A DNA stretch of 59,881 nt from Clostridiaceae bacterium (GCA_902362365.1 CABIVQ010000013.1:1-59881); one strand, 5' to 3'; positions 17,483 to 27,334 are shown, numbered from the stretch's first letter. A program made the numbers and translations. Notes: generated by a model from the sequence alone, not told the origin.

Positions 17483-18922
17483 ATGATAACATTTATAACT
17501 TGTTTAGCAATTCTTATAATAGGATACTTCGCTTACGGAACTTATGTATCAAAGTCAGTAAAGTTAGACGATTTAAATACTACTCCGGCGGTAAAATTAG
17601 AAGATGGTGTAGATTATATGCCAATGCCTTGGCATAAAGTATTCTTAATACAATTCTTAAATATAGCAGGGACAGGTCCTATATTTGGTGCTATAATGGG
17701 GGCATTATTTGGTCCAGTAGCATTCTTATGGATAACGTTTGGAACAATATTTGCAGGAGGAGTACATGATTTCTTCTCTGGAGTTATATCAATGAAACAT
17801 GATGGTACTTCAGTATCAGAAATAGTTGGTATATACTTAGGCGATAGTATGAAAAACGTTATGAGAGTATTCTCAGTTATACTTTTAATATTAGTTGGTA
17901 CAGTTTTCGTTACATCTCCAGCAGGATTATTAACATCTATGACTGGAATAGATAAAACTATATGGGTAGTTTTAATAATAGTATACTATATAGTTGCGAC
18001 AGTTTTACCAGTAGATAAGGTTATAGGTAAGATATATCCAATATTCGGTGCATCACTATTATTCATGGCAATAGGTTTAGCTGGAGCTATGATAGTAGGA
18101 CACTTCAATGGAAGTATGGTAATGCCTGAAATGACATTACAAAATTTACATCCAAGTGGATTATCTGTATTCCCATTCTTATTTACAACTATAGCTTGTG
18201 GAGCTTTATCAGGATTCCATGCTACTCAATCACCAATGATGGCAAGATGTATAAATAGAGAATCTGAAAGTAAAAGAGTATTCTATGGAGCTATGGTAGT
18301 GGAAGGTATAGTTGCTTTAATATGGTGTGCTGTTACAATAGCATTCTTTGGAGAAAGTGGAGCAATACAAGCAGCTCTTGATAGCTTTGGAGGTCAATCA
18401 GGAGTAGTTGGTATGATATCTAAAGAATTATTAGGACCAATAGGAGCAGTACTTGCAGTACTTGGAGTTGTTGCTTGCCCTATAACTTCAGGAGATACAG
18501 CGTTCAGAAGTGCTAGACTTACAATAGCTGATGCTTTCAATATAAAGCAAGAAGGATTATTAAGTAGATTTAAATTAGCAATACCATTATTCGTAGTTTG
18601 TATATTCTTAACTACAATAGACTTTAATATAATATGGAGATACTTTGCTTGGTCTAATCAAACATTAGCGACTATCTTCTTATGGACGGCTACTGTTTAC
18701 TTATTAAAGAACAAAGGTAACCATTGGATAACTCTAATACCAGCAACATTTATGAGTGCAGTATGTATGTCATATATACTACAAGCTCCAGAAGGATTTA
18801 AGTTAAATGCTCAATTATCTAATATAGTTGGTGTAATATTTGCTGTGGTATTATTTGGTTTATTCATGCTGAATATAAATAAATTTAAATCAAATACTGA
18901 AAAAGAATCAAAAATTTCTTAA
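17483..18922 (+). CDS. cstA: CstA-family transporter, probable pyruvate carrier
   Basis: A 479-residue multi-pass membrane protein of the carbon starvation CstA family, shorter than E. coli CstA/BtsT (about 700 residues) and of the size usual in Clostridia. Family signatures include FLIQFLNIAGTGPIFGAI near 50, FAGGVHDFFSGVISMKHDG near 90 and ACGALSGFHATQSPMMAR near 235. CstA-family proteins were first linked to peptide uptake, and several are proton-coupled pyruvate importers controlled by LytS-type systems. The adjacent LytS/LytTR genes and tandem operator favour pyruvate here. AAGGAG precedes the ATG; a terminator follows. Confidence 0.88.
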   Translation: MITFITCLAILIIGYFAYGTYVSKSVKLDDLNTTPAVKLEDGVDYMPMPWHKVFLIQFLNIAGTGPIFGAIMGALFGPVAFLWITFGTIFAGGVHDFFSGVISMKHDGTSVSEIVGIYLGDSMKNVMRVFSVILLILVGTVFVTSPAGLLTSMTGIDKTIWVVLIIVYYIVATVLPVDKVIGKIYPIFGASLLFMAIGLAGAMIVGHFNGSMVMPEMTLQNLHPSGLSVFPFLFTTIACGALSGFHATQSPMMARCINRESESKRVFYGAMVVEGIVALIWCAVTIAFFGESGAIQAALDSFGGQSGVVGMISKELLGPIGAVLAVLGVVACPITSGDTAFRSARLTIADAFNIKQEGLLSRFKLAIPLFVVCIFLTTIDFNIIWRYFAWSNQTLATIFLWTATVYLLKNKGNHWITLIPATFMSAVCMSYILQAPEGFKLNAQLSNIVGVIFAVVLFGLFMLNINKFKSNTEKESKIS

Positions 18923-18927
18923 TATAT

Positions 18928-18957
18928 AAGGTAAACTCTTAGGAGTTTACCTTTTTT
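18928..18957 (+). terminator. Terminator after cstA
   Basis: AAGGTAAACTC (18928-18938) and GAGTTTACCTT (18943-18953) form an 11-bp stem with a TTAG loop and a T run. Confidence 0.93.
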
Positions 18958-19003
18958 ACTTATTTACAGTATAAAAGATAGTTAATTTATTTAATTTAAA
19001 TAT

Positions 19004-19027
19004 AAAAAAAGTTGCTAAAAAGCAACT
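19004..19027 (-). terminator. Terminator of ychF (minus strand)
   Basis: On the minus strand AGTTGCT and AGCAACT flank a short TTTT loop, and the A run at 19004-19010 becomes a T run. It sits just after the ychF stop. Confidence 0.8.
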
Positions 19028-19033
19028 CTTTTA

Positions 19034-20131
19034 TTATACGTTAAATCTGAATAGTATAACATCTCCATCTTTAACAATATATTCTTTTCCTTCAAGTCTA
19101 ACAAGACCTTTTTCTTTAGCAGCAGTCATTGTACCAACATTTACTAAATCATCAAAAGCGATAGTTTCAGCTCTTATGAAACCTCTTTCTATATCAGAGT
19201 GAATTTTTCCACCAGCTTGAGGAGCTTTAGTTCCTACTTTTATAGTCCATGCTCTAACTTCTTGAGGTCCAGCAGTTAAGTAAGATATAAGTCCTAATAG
19301 TGCATAAGAAGATTTGATTAATTTATCTAATCCTGACTGCTCAAGGCCTAAAGTTTCTAAGAATTCTTTCTTTTCTTCTTCAGTATCAAGTTCTGCTATT
19401 TCTGCTTCAATTTGAGCACAAACAACAACAACTTCAGCACCTTCAGTAGCAGCGAATTCTCTAACTCTATTCACGTATTCATTATTTTCAGCTTCATCAG
19501 CTAAATCATCTTCACATACGTTTGTAGCGTAGATTACAGGCTTAGAAGTTAATAAGTTTAATGAATTTACGAAAGCTTGTTGATCTTCAGAGAAGCTCAT
19601 TGTTCTAACGCATTTATTATCCTCTAAAGTTGCTAATATTTCTTTTAAGAATTCAACTTCAGCAGCTACAGATTTATCAGCTTTAGCAGCCTTAGCACTT
19701 TTTTGGATTCTTCTTTCTAATATTTCTATATCAGAGAATATTAATTCTAAGTTTATAGTTTCTATATCTCTTAAAGGATCAACACTTCCATCTACATGAA
19801 CAACGTTAGGATCTTCGAAACATCTAACAACGTGAACTATAGCATCAACTTCTCTTATGTGAGATAAGAACTTGTTGCCAAGACCTTCACCTTTTGAAGC
19901 TCCTCTAACAAGACCTGCTATATCACAGAATTCTATAGCAGTAGGAACTATTTTCTTTGAATCGTATAACTCTTTTAATTTATCTAATCTTTCATCTGGA
20001 ACAGCAACCACACCTACGTTTGGTTCTATTGTACAGAAAGGGTAGTTTGCAGACTCTGCACCTGCTTGAGTTATAGCATTAAACAGTGTACTTTTACCTA
20101 CGTTTGGTAAACCAACTATACCTAATTTCAT
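19034..20131 (-). CDS. ychF: Redox-regulated ATPase YchF (Obg-like GTPase family)
   Basis: A 365-residue YchF/OLA1 protein. Motifs: P-loop GLPNVGKSTLFNAIT at 6-20, switch DIAGLVRGASKGEGLGNKF near 68, and NVCE near 205 in place of NKxD, the change that gives this family ATP preference. It has a central coiled-coil insert and a C-terminal TGS domain (about 280-365). It binds ribosomes and is linked to stress responses in other bacteria. GAAAGGAAG precedes the ATG. It is transcribed alone, divergently from the chelatase-M16 operon. The 285-base gap between them holds no gene. Confidence 0.97.
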   Translation of the reverse strand: MKLGIVGLPNVGKSTLFNAITQAGAESANYPFCTIEPNVGVVAVPDERLDKLKELYDSKKIVPTAIEFCDIAGLVRGASKGEGLGNKFLSHIREVDAIVHVVRCFEDPNVVHVDGSVDPLRDIETINLELIFSDIEILERRIQKSAKAAKADKSVAAEVEFLKEILATLEDNKCVRTMSFSEDQQAFVNSLNLLTSKPVIYATNVCEDDLADEAENNEYVNRVREFAATEGAEVVVVCAQIEAEIAELDTEEEKKEFLETLGLEQSGLDKLIKSSYALLGLISYLTAGPQEVRAWTIKVGTKAPQAGGKIHSDIERGFIRAETIAFDDLVNVGTMTAAKEKGLVRLEGKEYIVKDGDVILFRFNV

Positions 20132-20416
20132 AATTATATCTTCCTTTCTTTGTGCTAATTTAATATTGAAATTTTATATATAAATTTATACAACCTCTCA
20201 AGTTGTGAAAACAACTAATTAAGCTGAATTTTACAAATTTACAAACTTCATTATAGACATACATACTGATTATACATCATATATATAATAGATGTAAACT
20301 ATACATTAAATATTACGTACATTATAATTTCCAACAGCTAAAGCTTGAGCAACAAACACGTTTTTAAGTTATTGGTGAATTAAAGCAAAGTAAAATTTTA
20401 TAGTGGGGTTGATTTT

Positions 20417-21535
20417 ATGCTAAATTCAACACTTTTGTTTGGTAGCATATTTCTTAGCTTGATACTTACTGGCTACATGGAAAATATATTTATAGTTTTA
20501 GCAACTCTTATTTTCTATAAGCAAATAATTGTAGATAGAAATTATAAATATATGGCTTATGGTATTATTATTGCTTTTATTGGTGTTAATATAATAACTG
20601 TTTCAATATTTAGAAATAAGATAACTACTAAAGAAATAACTCCTTTAGAAAATCAAGAAGAAACAGTTGTATTATTAGTATCTGAAGGTGAAAGTAAAAA
20701 TTATAATTTAAAGGAAAGAGCAAGTGAGATTTATTTTGAAAAAGGACTATTATCATATGTAACAACAATAAAAGATTTATACACTTATAAGATGTATTAT
20801 GAAAAGTTAGGGTCAAGCAATTTTAAAAATGACTCAGAGTACATAGCGTCAAGTTTACGAGAAAAATTAGGTAAAGATTATAAGGTTGTAAACTCTTATC
20901 TGTATAGTTATCCATACTTTGAAAATAGCATAGAAGATATTATTTCCAAAGGATATAAGAATATAATCATTTGCCCAATGTTTATGACTGAAGGTGAAGA
21001 TTTTAATATTCTAATTAAAAGATATGAAAAACTAAATTTAAGTACATATAATTTAAATCAAGTAGAAATCCTAGATACTTTTTATAAGTCAAATAACTTA
21101 GCACTGTTGTATAAGGATGAAATATTAAAGAATATTACAACTAAAAATAAAGATATTGGTGTTCTTTTAGTAGGATTTCAAAATGAAAATAACCTAGAAC
21201 AAGATATATTATTTAGAGAGAAAATAAGAGATTACATATTACAAGATGAAAAAAATAGCTATATTCAAATAAAATTACCCCTTTTAGAAAATAATAAAAA
21301 GGATATAATTAAATGTGGTGAAGAATTGCTAGAATATGGAATTGATGGTCTATATATAGTTTTACCGACAAGTATAATTGATAGTATTTATACTAAAAAC
21401 TTAGTAGATAGTATACTTAATGAATTAGATATGGGAAATACAAAGTTTTACTATATAGATACAGATAAAAAATACGATTTAATAGTAGAAGAGATATTTA
21501 ATAGAATATCCTTACTAAGCCAAATAGGAGGGTAA
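20417..21535 (+). CDS. Membrane-anchored chelatase-fold protein, function unknown
   Basis: A 372-residue protein with an N-terminal membrane part (hydrophobic stretches at about 3-32 and 46-68) and a soluble domain from about 80. The soluble domain looks like a ferrochelatase/CbiX-type fold: opening strand ETVVLLVSEGES, a central EYIASSLREKLGKDYKVVNSYLY with IIICPMFMTEGED, and a second half GVLLVGF ... GLYIVLPTSIID. The conserved chelatase His is not evident at the usual place, so enzymatic activity is doubtful. It is followed after 1 base by an M16 peptidase gene and shares its operon. No named family is claimed. Confidence 0.55.
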   Translation: MLNSTLLFGSIFLSLILTGYMENIFIVLATLIFYKQIIVDRNYKYMAYGIIIAFIGVNIITVSIFRNKITTKEITPLENQEETVVLLVSEGESKNYNLKERASEIYFEKGLLSYVTTIKDLYTYKMYYEKLGSSNFKNDSEYIASSLREKLGKDYKVVNSYLYSYPYFENSIEDIISKGYKNIIICPMFMTEGEDFNILIKRYEKLNLSTYNLNQVEILDTFYKSNNLALLYKDEILKNITTKNKDIGVLLVGFQNENNLEQDILFREKIRDYILQDEKNSYIQIKLPLLENNKKDIIKCGEELLEYGIDGLYIVLPTSIIDSIYTKNLVDSILNELDMGNTKFYYIDTDKKYDLIVEEIFNRISLLSQIGG

Positions 21536-21536
21536 A

Positions 21537-22799
21537 ATGGAAGGCATAAAAAATATAAGCTTGGGTGACAAAATAAACTTAACTTTAATTCCTGGAGAAA
21601 AGTTTAAGTCTAACCTTGTAAGTATATACATACAAAGGTTATTAGATAAAGAAGAGGTAACAAAAAATGCTTTAATACCGGATGTGGTAACTAGTGGTAG
21701 TATGAAATACCCTAGTGCAAGAGAAATATCTAATGAATTAGATAATTTATATGGTTCTTCTATGGGAGCTGATATTACAAAAAGAGGAGAACGTCAAGTA
21801 TTAAGTTTTAAAATTATTAGCACTAATGAAAGATACTTAGACGAAAAAATATTTAAAGATGTAATAGAATTTTTTAATGATGTAGTAAATAATCCTTTGG
21901 TAATAGATGGAGGATTTAAAGAAGAGTATCTAAATATAGAAAAGCAAAATCTAAAAGATAGAATACAAGCTAAAATAAATGATAAGGGTAGATATGCACT
22001 TGAAAGAGCTTTTGAGGAAATGTGTGAAGGTGAAAAATATAGTATAAGCGAATATGGTTATGAAGAAGATATTGATAAAATAACACCTAAAGAACTGTAT
22101 GATCATTATAGAGAAATATTAAGAACTTCTCCTATAGATATTGTTGTTGAAGGAGATTTTGATGAAGATGAGGTTATAAAGATTATAACTGAGAATTTTA
22201 AATTTGAAAGAGGAGAAATAATAGATATTCCAAGAGATGAATTTAAAAAAGATATCAAAGAAGTAAAAAATATTCACGAAAAGATAGATATAACTCAAGG
22301 TAAGCTTATTATGGGTTATAGAAGTAATATTGACTACTTAGATGAAGGTGAATATTATACATTAGTTGTGGGTTCAAATATTCTAGGTGGTGGACCTGAC
22401 TCTAAATTATTTATAAATGTAAGAGAAAAAGAAAGTTTATGTTATTATGTTTATTCATCAGTAGAAAAGTATAAGGGAATATTATTTGTATCTTCTGGAA
22501 TAGAAGCAGAGAATTATGAAAAAACAGTGAAGTTAATTAATGAACAATTAGAGAAATTAAAAAATGGAGATATATCAGAACAAGAATTGCAAAATAGTAA
22601 GAGTGCATTAATTAGTTCAATGAGAACTATATCAGATAGTATAGGTGGAAGGTCAGATTTTTATTTTGCTCAAGCTATGGGAAAAACAAATTCTACAATA
22701 GACTCAATAATAGATAAATTAAGTAAGGTAAGTATAGAAGATATAGTTGAAGTTGTAAAAGATATAAAACTTGATACTGTATATTTCTTAAGTAAATAA
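21537..22799 (+). CDS. M16-family peptidase-like protein without zinc motif (YmfF/AlbE-like)
   Basis: A 420-residue member of the insulinase/processing-peptidase family. The N-terminal half lacks the HxxEH zinc motif; the equivalent region reads IPDVVTSGSMKYPSAREIS. The second domain has the family pattern SKLFINVREKESLCYYVYSSVEKYKGILFVSSGI. Paired M16 proteins often work as one inactive and one active subunit. The next gene encodes the active type, as with ymfF-ymfH in Bacillus. GGAGGG ends 4 bases before the ATG and overlaps the stop of the chelatase-fold gene, indicating coupling. Confidence 0.85.
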   Translation: MEGIKNISLGDKINLTLIPGEKFKSNLVSIYIQRLLDKEEVTKNALIPDVVTSGSMKYPSAREISNELDNLYGSSMGADITKRGERQVLSFKIISTNERYLDEKIFKDVIEFFNDVVNNPLVIDGGFKEEYLNIEKQNLKDRIQAKINDKGRYALERAFEEMCEGEKYSISEYGYEEDIDKITPKELYDHYREILRTSPIDIVVEGDFDEDEVIKIITENFKFERGEIIDIPRDEFKKDIKEVKNIHEKIDITQGKLIMGYRSNIDYLDEGEYYTLVVGSNILGGGPDSKLFINVREKESLCYYVYSSVEKYKGILFVSSGIEAENYEKTVKLINEQLEKLKNGDISEQELQNSKSALISSMRTISDSIGGRSDFYFAQAMGKTNSTIDSIIDKLSKVSIEDIVEVVKDIKLDTVYFLSK

Positions 22800-22810
22800 G
22801 GAGGCATAAT

Positions 22811-24097
22811 ATGAAAAAAATCGTTAATGAAATTTTAAAAGAAGAAATATATTATGAAAAGTTAGAAAATGGATTAGACGTTTACTTTATGCCGAAGAAA
22901 GGGTTTACGAAAAAATATGCAGTTTTAGCGACTAACTACGGCTCAAACGAGTTAGAATTTATTCCTATAGGAGAGGACAAGAAGATTAGAGTTAATGAGG
23001 GAATTGCTCATTTCTTAGAACATAAAATGTTCGAACAACCAGACGGGAAAAATGCCTTTGATTTATTTTCAAAATATGGAGCAAGTGCAAATGCATTTAC
23101 TAATTTTACTATGACAGCATACTTATTTTCTTGTACAGAAAATTTCTATGAATGTTTAGGACATCTAATTGATTATGTTCAGACTCCTTACTTTACAGAT
23201 GAAAATGTAGAAAAAGAAAAAGGAATAATAGAACAAGAAATAAAAATGTATAATGATGACCCTGACTGGAATGTTTATTTTAACTGCTTAAAAGCAATGT
23301 ATGTTAATTATCCTGTAAGAGTAGATATAGCAGGTACAGTTGAAAGTATATATAAAATAAATAAAGAAGAACTATACAAGTGTTACAATACGTTTTATAA
23401 CCCGGGAAATATGACTTTATTTGTAGTAGGAGATTTAGATGTAAATAAGGTTATGGATGTTGTAAAAGAATATAATCATTATGATATAGAAAAATTAGAT
23501 CATAAAATAGAAAAGTTCTATCCAAAAGAACCAGACTATGTAAATGAAAAAGAAGTTATAGCTAAGTTTCCTATATCTATACCGATGTTTAACATAGCCT
23601 TTAAAGATAATAATGTCGGAATATCTGGAAGAGAACTTATGAAAAAGGAAGTAATCACAGAAATATTAATAGATATGATTTTCAAAAGAGGAACAGCTCT
23701 TTATGAAGATTTATATATGCAAGGTTTAATAAATGAAAACTTCGGTTCCGGATTTTCTTCTCAAGTGGATTATGGATTTACTATTATAGGCGGAGATTCA
23801 AAAAATCCAAAAGAAGTTAAGAGAATAATTCTTGAATATATAGAAAAGTATAAAAAAGAAGGCTTAGACAAAACTGCATTTGAAAGAACTAAGAAAAAGA
23901 AAATTGGTCATTTCTTAAAATACTTTGATTCTATTAACTTTATAGCTAATAATTTTATCTCATATAATTTCAAAAAAATGAATTTATTAGATTACCTAGA
24001 AGTTATAAAAGATGTTAAGTTTGAAGAAATAGAAGAAAGACTAAAATCTCATCTAAAAGAAGAATATTGTGTTATATCTATAGTTGAGCCTAAATAA
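22811..24097 (+). CDS. M16-family zinc metallopeptidase (YmfH-like)
   Basis: A 428-residue processing-peptidase-like protease with the inverted zinc motif HFLEH near residue 71 (EGIAHFLEHKMFE) and the distal ligand region EKGIIEQEIKMYNDDP near 140. The second M16 domain lies at about 190-428. It is the catalytic partner of the preceding HxxEH-less protein; substrate unknown. AAGGAGG precedes the ATG, 11 bases after the previous stop. Its stop codon overlaps the start of a 42-bp palindromic terminator shared with the converging ABC operon. Confidence 0.92.
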   Translation: MKKIVNEILKEEIYYEKLENGLDVYFMPKKGFTKKYAVLATNYGSNELEFIPIGEDKKIRVNEGIAHFLEHKMFEQPDGKNAFDLFSKYGASANAFTNFTMTAYLFSCTENFYECLGHLIDYVQTPYFTDENVEKEKGIIEQEIKMYNDDPDWNVYFNCLKAMYVNYPVRVDIAGTVESIYKINKEELYKCYNTFYNPGNMTLFVVGDLDVNKVMDVVKEYNHYDIEKLDHKIEKFYPKEPDYVNEKEVIAKFPISIPMFNIAFKDNNVGISGRELMKKEVITEILIDMIFKRGTALYEDLYMQGLINENFGSGFSSQVDYGFTIIGGDSKNPKEVKRIILEYIEKYKKEGLDKTAFERTKKKKIGHFLKYFDSINFIANNFISYNFKKMNLLDYLEVIKDVKFEEIEERLKSHLKEEYCVISIVEPK

Positions 24098-24137
24098 TAA
24101 AAAAAGAATTCACGATATCGTGAATTCTTTTTTTATT
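24096..24137. terminator. Bidirectional terminator, 42-bp perfect palindrome
   Basis: Two 21-base arms meet at 24116/24117 without a mismatch (core GAATTCACGATATCGTGAATTC spread over 24106-24127), with A runs before and T runs after. It lies between the convergent ymfH-like gene and the ABC-2 permease and can terminate both. Confidence 0.93.
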
Positions 24138-24143
24138 ATATTT

Positions 24144-25214
24144 TTAATTTCTAGCAAAGTCTTCTAATTTAAAACTACCACAAGTCATAAATACTAGCCC
24201 TATTAATAATAAAGCAATTATAGATGTATAAATACTACCTCCATTTGCCACTTCAAATATCCAATAAAAAGGAGACAGCATAGCTAGTTTATCCATTAAT
24301 GGTATACTCATATTTAATGAGGGTAATAACTTACCTAAGCATAAAATAATACCAAACAAACAGTACATAGAAGTTGCAAAAAACACATAGGATTCATTTT
24401 TAAATATCCTACATACAAAAATTACTAAACCTGTAGATACAAATGCATTAGCACAAATTAATAATATAATCGGTATGCTTATAGCATCTCCATTAACTAA
24501 GTTTGCAATGATTAAGGCTAAAGAAGAGGTAATTGATTGAACTAAAAATAATGATAGACATAAGCTGAATATAATGTGGAAGTCTTTATTTTTAGTAGAT
24601 AACATTCTTCTTAAGACATTAGACTTTCTAAGTGATAATAAGTCATGACAAAATACACCACTACATAGGTATAAGAAATAAGAAATCATAAATACAGGTA
24701 AGAATGTACTGCCTAAGAAAGATGATTCTTTTTTTATTATATTAGAGCTTATTATATTAATATTATTATCACTGTTTTCTCTATATTTTAAAGACTTGCT
24801 AATAAATTTATTTATATTAGACTCAGTTAATAAACTTCCTCCACCCTTAGATGTTTTAAAAGAGACTACCTTAGGTTTAACTAAATTATCTATATCATTA
24901 GAAAAATTATTGTCAAATGATATTACAGAAGAAATCTCATTATCTTTAAGCTGATTTATAGCTTTTTCTTTATCTTGTATATCAAATATAGTCACATTTT
25001 CACCAAGTTCATTTATAAGTTTACTTTCATATTTTCCATTTTGATTACACACTAAAGCTATTGGTGGTTCAAATAAAGAGTTACTAGAGTCTTTGTTTGT
25101 TGATATACTTACTAAAAATACCATAACTAGTGGTACAAGTATCATTGGCAATATTAAATGTGGAGATTTTAAATACCTTTTTATATTTGCTAAAGTTAAA
25201 TTTATTATATTCAT
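24144..25214 (-). CDS. ABC-2 type transporter permease (second of two)
   Basis: A 356-residue permease of the ABC-2/linearmycin-resistance type: one N-terminal membrane helix (about 18-36), a soluble extracellular region (about 40-165), and five helices from about 170 to the end. It has the family layout of drug or lipopeptide exporters. GGAGGGAGAT precedes its ATG, and the stop of the other permease gene is directly adjacent (no gap). It is the last gene of a five-gene minus-strand operon. With the other permease and the ATPase it should form one exporter; substrate unknown. Confidence 0.85.
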   Translation of the reverse strand: MNIINLTLANIKRYLKSPHLILPMILVPLVMVFLVSISTNKDSSNSLFEPPIALVCNQNGKYESKLINELGENVTIFDIQDKEKAINQLKDNEISSVISFDNNFSNDIDNLVKPKVVSFKTSKGGGSLLTESNINKFISKSLKYRENSDNNINIISSNIIKKESSFLGSTFLPVFMISYFLYLCSGVFCHDLLSLRKSNVLRRMLSTKNKDFHIIFSLCLSLFLVQSITSSLALIIANLVNGDAISIPIILLICANAFVSTGLVIFVCRIFKNESYVFFATSMYCLFGIILCLGKLLPSLNMSIPLMDKLAMLSPFYWIFEVANGGSIYTSIIALLLIGLVFMTCGSFKLEDFARN

Positions 25215-26303
25215 TTAGATCTCCCTCCAATGATATTTTTCTTTTAGTGCTGATAAAATAAATAAGACTAATGATATTAATAATAATAAAGTACATGAAC
25301 CTGATACTGCGTCAAAATTATTGTAAATACTATAATTAGTAAATAAATCACTTATAATATAGGTAGGTGACAGCTTAGCAAACTTAGACAAGGTATCAAT
25401 AAAAGGAGTAACCATACCACCTAAAACTACTTGAACTAATAACAAGATACATGTAATTGTAATAGCATATTTCTTAGGCAAGAATACATCTATAAACTTT
25501 GATGTTGAAGCTATAAACACAGAGCTTATTATACATATACAAATCAATAAATAAATATCTCCCGTAAATGCAATTCCGATAAATCTATTGATTAATACAT
25601 ATAAAAGTAAGAATATCGAAGCGTATATAAATAAATTTATGAAATTTAATACTAATCTACATATTCTAGATATAGGCATAGAGTAAACTCTTTTATTTAA
25701 TCCACTAGACTCACCTACATAAGAATTACTTACTTCGCCTACATATGTAGATGCTATATTATTAAATACAAGTGATATAACTAAATAACCTAAAAATGAT
25801 ATTGCAAAATATTCAGATGAAGATTGAGATATATTTGCATCTATAAATTTATTTTCTATAAATGAAGTACCAACATCATTAAAATATAATTCCTCATGGT
25901 AGTTATCAATTATATTCTTAACTATATTTGAAGAGTTGGAACTTCTTTTATGAAGCTCTTTTATACTAATAGAATTTTTATTATTATTTGCTAAACTAAT
26001 TTCATATCCGTTAGGAATTGTTATTTCCAAATCAAGGTCGTCATCTTTATTATCTAGGTCGAACAGCTCACTATAATTAGTTTCTATATAATTAATAAGT
26101 TGACTTGATGAAGGTGTATTATCATTATCTACAAAATTTATATTTATTATTTCTGTAATATTAGGACTTTCAAATGCAGACTTTGCTATATTATTCATAA
26201 AAAGAGCTAGAATAATAGGCAAGAGTATAAACATACATATATTCACAAAAAAATTATTTTTAAGTGATTTAAAGAAAAATTTAATACTATAATATAATCT
26301 CAT
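25215..26303 (-). CDS. ABC-2 type transporter permease (first of two)
   Basis: A 362-residue permease with an N-terminal membrane helix (about 18-38), an extracellular region (about 42-160) and a cluster of helices from about 165 to 355. The same topology as the next permease, but the sequences differ clearly, so they probably form a heterodimer. It starts 9 bases after the ATPase gene, with GGAGG upstream. Function follows from the operon: an efflux pump under control of the HK/RR pair. Confidence 0.85.
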   Translation of the reverse strand: MRLYYSIKFFFKSLKNNFFVNICMFILLPIILALFMNNIAKSAFESPNITEIININFVDNDNTPSSSQLINYIETNYSELFDLDNKDDDLDLEITIPNGYEISLANNNKNSISIKELHKRSSNSSNIVKNIIDNYHEELYFNDVGTSFIENKFIDANISQSSSEYFAISFLGYLVISLVFNNIASTYVGEVSNSYVGESSGLNKRVYSMPISRICRLVLNFINLFIYASIFLLLYVLINRFIGIAFTGDIYLLICICIISSVFIASTSKFIDVFLPKKYAITITCILLLVQVVLGGMVTPFIDTLSKFAKLSPTYIISDLFTNYSIYNNFDAVSGSCTLLLLISLVLFILSALKEKYHWREI

Positions 26304-26312
26304 ACTAACCTC

Positions 26313-27248
26313 CTAATCCCTTAGATTCTTTCCTGTAAGATTTAAGAATACATCTTCAAGGCTAGAATTATCATAAGAAATACTAGATAAAGAAGCATTA
26401 TTATTTTCTAATATACTTAAAGCTTTTGATATAGAAAAATTCTTTTCAGTAGTAAGTAAAAGAGAGTTATCTTCTTCTTTTACAGATATAACGCCTTCAA
26501 GGTTTTTAAGTTCAAATAGAATATTTCCATTTAAATTGTTTATACATATAGATATATTTGTATTGCTTGAAACTAATCCTTTTAAATATTCTTGATTACC
26601 GCAAGCTATTTCTTTACCTTCATCCATAATAAATATCTTTGAACAAAGATTTTCTACTTCTTCCATATAGTGTGATGTATATATTATTGTTGTATTTTCC
26701 TCTTTTGATAATTTTTTCAAAACTGTAAATATATAATTTCTTGATTGAGGGTCAACACCTACCGTTGGTTCATCAAGGATTAATATTTTTGGATGATTTA
26801 TTAAAGCGATTGCTATGTTTAATCTTCTTTTCATACCACCAGATAGTTTATTTACTTTTTTCTTTTTCACATCAGAAAGGCCGGATATTTCTAAACATTC
26901 ATTTATTCTTTCTTTTAGTAACTTACCATGAAGACCACATAATGAACCGAAGTATTCTAAATTATCATAAGGTGTTAAAGTTTCTATTATGGCAAGCTCT
27001 TGTGGTACTAACCCAAGTGTAGATTTTATTTTTATGGAATCTTTCTTTATATTCATATTGTCTATTTCGACAGTACCATTATTAGGTGACATAAGTCCTG
27101 AAATAATATTTATTAATGTTGATTTACCAGCACCGTTTGGACCTATAAGACCAAATACTTCACCTTCATCGATGTTAAAGCTAATATTATCTAAAGCTAA
27201 TTTATCATTAAATCTTTTTGTTATATTTTCGATTTTTATAAAGCTCAT
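26313..27248 (-). CDS. ABC transporter ATP-binding protein
   Basis: A 311-residue ATPase of the drug-efflux (DrrA/NatA) type. Walker A is GPNGAGKST near residue 36, the Q-loop lies in LGLVPQELA, the signature is KLSGGMKRRL near 136, and Walker B ILILDEPTVGVDP near 157 is followed by the switch His in IIYTSHYMEEVE. A C-terminal extension of about 90 residues is typical of exporters. It energises the two permeases downstream. GGGAGG precedes the ATG and may be masked by an upstream complementary sequence in read-through transcripts. Confidence 0.95.
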   Translation of the reverse strand: MSFIKIENITKRFNDKLALDNISFNIDEGEVFGLIGPNGAGKSTLINIISGLMSPNNGTVEIDNMNIKKDSIKIKSTLGLVPQELAIIETLTPYDNLEYFGSLCGLHGKLLKERINECLEISGLSDVKKKKVNKLSGGMKRRLNIAIALINHPKILILDEPTVGVDPQSRNYIFTVLKKLSKEENTTIIYTSHYMEEVENLCSKIFIMDEGKEIACGNQEYLKGLVSSNTNISICINNLNGNILFELKNLEGVISVKEEDNSLLLTTEKNFSISKALSILENNNASLSSISYDNSSLEDVFLNLTGKNLRD

Positions 27249-27254
27249 AAAAAA

Positions 27255-27299
27255 CCTCCCAATTAATTTTCTAATATTATAATAGACAATTATGGGAGG
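27255..27299 (-). promoter_or_regulatory. Anti-Shine-Dalgarno hairpin with internal -10 box before the ABC ATPase
   Basis: On the minus strand CCTCCCA (27299-27293) is complementary to TGGGAGG (27261-27255), which is the ribosome binding site of the ATPase gene. A TATAAT box (27281-27276, minus strand) lies between the arms. Read-through RNA from the regulator genes could hide the binding site. RNA started at the internal box (near 27269) would lack the first arm. The -35 of that box is poor. Confidence 0.5.
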
Positions 27300-27334
27300 A
27301 AATACTATGCCCTAAAGTAACTATAAATAATGAC

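Noticed and set aside
26741..27282. Two plus-strand open frames over the ABC ATPase gene
   Set aside because: They are antisense to Walker and signature motifs and encode no recognisable protein.
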